Assembly (NCBI GenBank): GCA_019639155.1
Contig: JAHBSJ010000008.1
Coordinates: 62,001-126,000, forward strand
Length of the DNA: 64,000 nucleotides
Reading direction: 5' to 3'
DNA from: Acidobacteriota bacterium
Lineage (GTDB): Bacteria > Acidobacteriota > Blastocatellia > Pyrinomonadales > Pyrinomonadaceae
A program made the position numbers and the translations under genes. The notes beneath the pieces were generated by a model. It saw nothing but the letters and a program-made list of their open reading frames with translations, ran no database searches and was not told where the DNA came from. Each line of letters starts with the position of its first letter. Position 1 is the stretch's first letter. Positions 61,815-64,000 of this stretch are shown piece after piece.

Positions 61815-61842
61815 TTGCATTGCACAAAAATCTGTGCATAAT
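61815..61842 (+). promoter_or_regulatory. Promoter with operator in its spacer
   Basis: TTGCAT (61815-61820), 16 bp, CATAAT (61837-61842). TGCACA-N6-TGTGCA (61821-61838) is a perfect palindrome filling the spacer and touching the -10, where a repressor would block polymerase. Leader to the permease ATG is about 160 nt. Confidence 0.5.
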
Positions 61843-62011
61843 CTCATCTGATTCGAGCCTTTCGGCGCGTGTACAAACCTGTATTGCGTTAAAGCTTCGG
61901 TCTACGTCAAAGCCCTTTTGCCTGCGTAGATACTGCCATCTCCTCAACGCGTTCAGTGCCTCTCACCTCCACCGAATTCCCCGAAATCAATCCTAGATCT
62001 CGGAGGTGACC

Positions 62012-63835
62012 ATGTCACTCTTTGCAACTAAATCGATCGATAAGATCATCGCCGAAGCTAAAGAGACCGGCGAACATACGCTAAAGAAGACCCTAAGTGC
62101 GCTAGACCTAACCATGCTTGGAGTAGGAGCGATCATAGGGACGGGAATTTTCGTTCTGACCGGACAGGCTGCAGGCAAACATGCCGGGCCTGCCGTCGTA
62201 ATTTCAATGATCGTTGCGGGCATCGCAAGCGCGTGTGCTGCGTTATGTTATTCGGAATTCGCATCCAGCATCCCGATCTCGGGTTCGGCTTACGCATACG
62301 GCTACGGCACGTTGGGTGAGTTCATCGCATGGATCATCGGTTGGGACCTCATACTTGAATACGCGTTCGGAGCTGCCACGGTCGCCGTCGGCTGGTCCGG
62401 CTATGTCGTCAGTCTTTTCCGCGACACTATCGGCATCAATTTCCCGCTTGTTCTCAGCGCTCCGCCCGGAGTTCCGATACTGGATTCTTCAGGCAACACT
62501 ATTGCGACCGGCGTATTCAATTTGCCGGCGTTTCTAATTGCGATCGCGGTCACTCTCCTTTTGATCCGCGGAATAAAGGAATCCGCAAGCTTCAACTCGG
62601 TGATAGTCGTGGTGAAGGTACTTGTCGTCGTGCTCTTCATTATTGCAGGCATCGGATTCGTCAGCACCGAAAATCTCGGTGTAGGCTGCACGGTCGGATC
62701 GCCGGGTTGTGCGGAATTCATGCCGTTTGGTTTTAGCGGCGTTATTACGGGTGCGGCAGTAATATTTTTTGCTTATATCGGATTTGACGCCGTTTCGACG
62801 GCCGCACAGGAAGCCAGGAACCCGCAAAGAGATATGCCGATAGGCATCTTGGGCTCGCTGGCCATATGTACGGTTCTCTACATCTTGGTGGCCGGAATAA
62901 TGGTCGGGCTGGTTGATTATAAACTGCTTACCAATGCTGCGGCTCCGATAGCTACCGCAATTGACGCCGCCCGCGATCAGGCCGCCGGAACCACGATGGG
63001 ATCCATACTTATCGCGTTTCCGACGATCATCAAGGTCGGTGCGGTGCTCGGCCTGAGCTCAACGATGGTCGTGATGGTAATGGGACAGCCGCGGGTCTTT
63101 TATTCGATGTCTAAGGACGGTCTGCTTCCCGCGTGGGCTGCCAAGGTACATCCTAAATTTCAGACACCGCATATCACCACCGCGATCACGGGAACTATCG
63201 TCGCCCTGCTCGCCGGATTTGTGCCGATACATCTTCTTGGAGAACTCGTCTCTATCGGAACCCTTTTCGCGTTCGTTATTGTAGGGACCGGCATCATCAT
63301 CCTGCGGTCGTCAAACCCGGCGCTTCACAGGCCGTTCAAGGTCCCATTCTCACCGGTCATTCCGATAGCAACGGTATGGATAGCGGCCTTTTTGATGAAT
63401 AATCTGCCGCTCGACACGTGGCTGCGTCTGATCGTTTGGATGTCGATCGGTCTGGTGGTTTATTTCGCGTACAGTTATAAGCACAGCAATCTGGCGAAAG
63501 TGACCGATGCAGAAGCGGCTGCGGCGACGCCTGCGGACTACAAGCCGCCGTTCGCGGCCATGGTGGCTATCGGCGGTGCGGTTTTGCTGACAGTATGGCA
63601 GGTCGAGTTTTTCCTTCCGAATACGACTTGGCTGGATACCGCTGTGCGTTCCTTTGCGTGGCTAACGACCGGAGTACTCGTCACTCTGCTAATGTACGGC
63701 AAGTCGGACAGACAGGGCGGCCGAACAGACTCGGTCAGGAACATCGGCCTTATTGCGTCGGTTATAAACTTGGCGGCATGGGTGGCAATGTTCTACTGGT
63801 TCCTGACGCACTGGGCTGATTTTCACACGAAGTGA
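62012..63835 (+). CDS. APC-superfamily amino-acid permease (cationic amino acid type)
   Basis: The protein has 607 residues. LTMLGVGAIIGTGIFVLTG and AGIASACAALCYSEFASSIPISGSAYAYGYGTLGEF are typical of the CAT/APC group, with about twelve to fourteen helices. FFAYIGFDAVSTAAQEARNPQRDMPIGI and VMGQPRVFYSMSKDGLLP confirm it. It likely imports an amino acid. The ATG at 62012 follows CGGAGG by 5 nt; a GTG at 62006 is inside the ribosome site. Confidence 0.95.
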   Translation: MSLFATKSIDKIIAEAKETGEHTLKKTLSALDLTMLGVGAIIGTGIFVLTGQAAGKHAGPAVVISMIVAGIASACAALCYSEFASSIPISGSAYAYGYGTLGEFIAWIIGWDLILEYAFGAATVAVGWSGYVVSLFRDTIGINFPLVLSAPPGVPILDSSGNTIATGVFNLPAFLIAIAVTLLLIRGIKESASFNSVIVVVKVLVVVLFIIAGIGFVSTENLGVGCTVGSPGCAEFMPFGFSGVITGAAVIFFAYIGFDAVSTAAQEARNPQRDMPIGILGSLAICTVLYILVAGIMVGLVDYKLLTNAAAPIATAIDAARDQAAGTTMGSILIAFPTIIKVGAVLGLSSTMVVMVMGQPRVFYSMSKDGLLPAWAAKVHPKFQTPHITTAITGTIVALLAGFVPIHLLGELVSIGTLFAFVIVGTGIIILRSSNPALHRPFKVPFSPVIPIATVWIAAFLMNNLPLDTWLRLIVWMSIGLVVYFAYSYKHSNLAKVTDAEAAAATPADYKPPFAAMVAIGGAVLLTVWQVEFFLPNTTWLDTAVRSFAWLTTGVLVTLLMYGKSDRQGGRTDSVRNIGLIASVINLAAWVAMFYWFLTHWADFHTK

Positions 63836-63914
63836 TCACCCGACGCAGCATTAAGAGAAATGCCGCAGGGTTCGCCGAGAGAAATAATTTCGGTATACTC
63901 TGTGGCATTCCTTT

Positions 63915-64000
63915 ATGTTGAAGACGCTACCAAAGTGGCTTATCACCGTCGCATCAGGCCTCTTGATCGTCGCTTTTCCGGCTCCTGAAGGCATCACCCA
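63915..64000 (+). CDS. Membrane protein start, truncated by the window edge
   Basis: Twenty-eight residues are visible (MLKTLPKWLITVASGLLIV, then AFPAPEGIT). A single hydrophobic helix followed by a PAPEGI segment would suit the N-terminus of a DASS-type anion/sodium symporter, but this is too short to assign. No strong ribosome site is seen. Confidence 0.4.
   Translation, partial: MLKTLPKWLITVASGLLIVAFPAPEGIT

Noticed and set aside
1..64000. tRNA or rRNA genes
   Set aside because: No cloverleaf-like or rRNA-like segment was recognised by eye; a covariance search would be decisive.

Overview
The window reads as the replication-origin neighbourhood of an Acidobacteriota chromosome, probably a Blastocatellia/Pyrinomonadaceae-type organism. 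This is inferred from several traits seen together: two very large Oar-like TonB-dependent receptors with carboxypeptidase-regulatory domains, multihaem cytochrome genes, zinc-ribbon/SH3 lipoprotein-like proteins, moderate GC, and the gene order rpmH-rnpA-yidD-yidC-jag-(integron)-mnmE close to dnaA-dnaN. No rRNA, tRNA or CRISPR array was seen.

Layout. 1-9.1 kb: an electron-transfer island on the minus strand (a NapC-like fragment, a monohaem cytochrome c, a 9-haem cytochrome fused to a cytochrome-b membrane domain, a 15-haem and a 9-haem cytochrome). It is divergent from an NtrC-type regulator and a hybrid histidine kinase. A CRP/FNR-type palindrome sits at exactly -41.5 of a good sigma-70 promoter in the divergent spacer. 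9-11 kb: universal stress protein, FMN-binding protein, a small membrane protein with a long leader and a sigma-54-like promoter. 11.1-17.3 kb: a chromosomal integron lodged between mnmE and jag. It has an IntI-type recombinase, a palindromic face-to-face promoter able to read both intI and the cassettes, and at least five cassettes, two of which are exact 755-bp copies. A nucleotidyltransferase pair sits at the far end. 17.3-20.5 kb: jag, yidC, yidD, rnpA, rpmH, with rpmH apparently nested inside an N-terminally extended rnpA. 20.5-24 kb: repeat-rich spacers, a phased T-tract iteron array, a possibly leaderless hypothetical gene, and purM/purN separated by an antisense YefM/YoeB toxin-antitoxin module. 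24-30 kb: small secreted proteins, a NuiA-like inhibitor, dnaA, a DnaA-box-rich oriC, dnaN. 30-46.6 kb: MATE pump, DoxX, S1/P1 nuclease, M20 peptidase, dprA, topA, methyltransferase, PhoX-type phosphatase, an orphan NorQ/CbbQ ATPase followed by a VapBC-like module bounded by 14-bp direct repeats, a decayed nucleotidyltransferase pair, a Sel1 protein and a Tat-exported amine oxidase. 46.6-54 kb: two TonB-dependent receptors. 54-64 kb: an M1-peptidase homologue that has lost all three zinc ligands, Dabb and SRPBCC proteins, an AttH/lipocalin-like protein, an aromatic-amino-acid decarboxylase, two amino-acid transporters, and a truncated membrane-protein start.

Most noteworthy: (1) the integron inside the conserved oriC-proximal operon, with its symmetric promoter, exact cassette duplication, and an intI stop codon that overlaps the mnmE start; (2) the Thermus-like nesting of rpmH in rnpA; (3) intergenic repeat families that have also invaded coding sequence (the purN 3' end and the decarboxylase); (4) the direct-repeat-flanked toxin-antitoxin insertion at the norQ 3' end.
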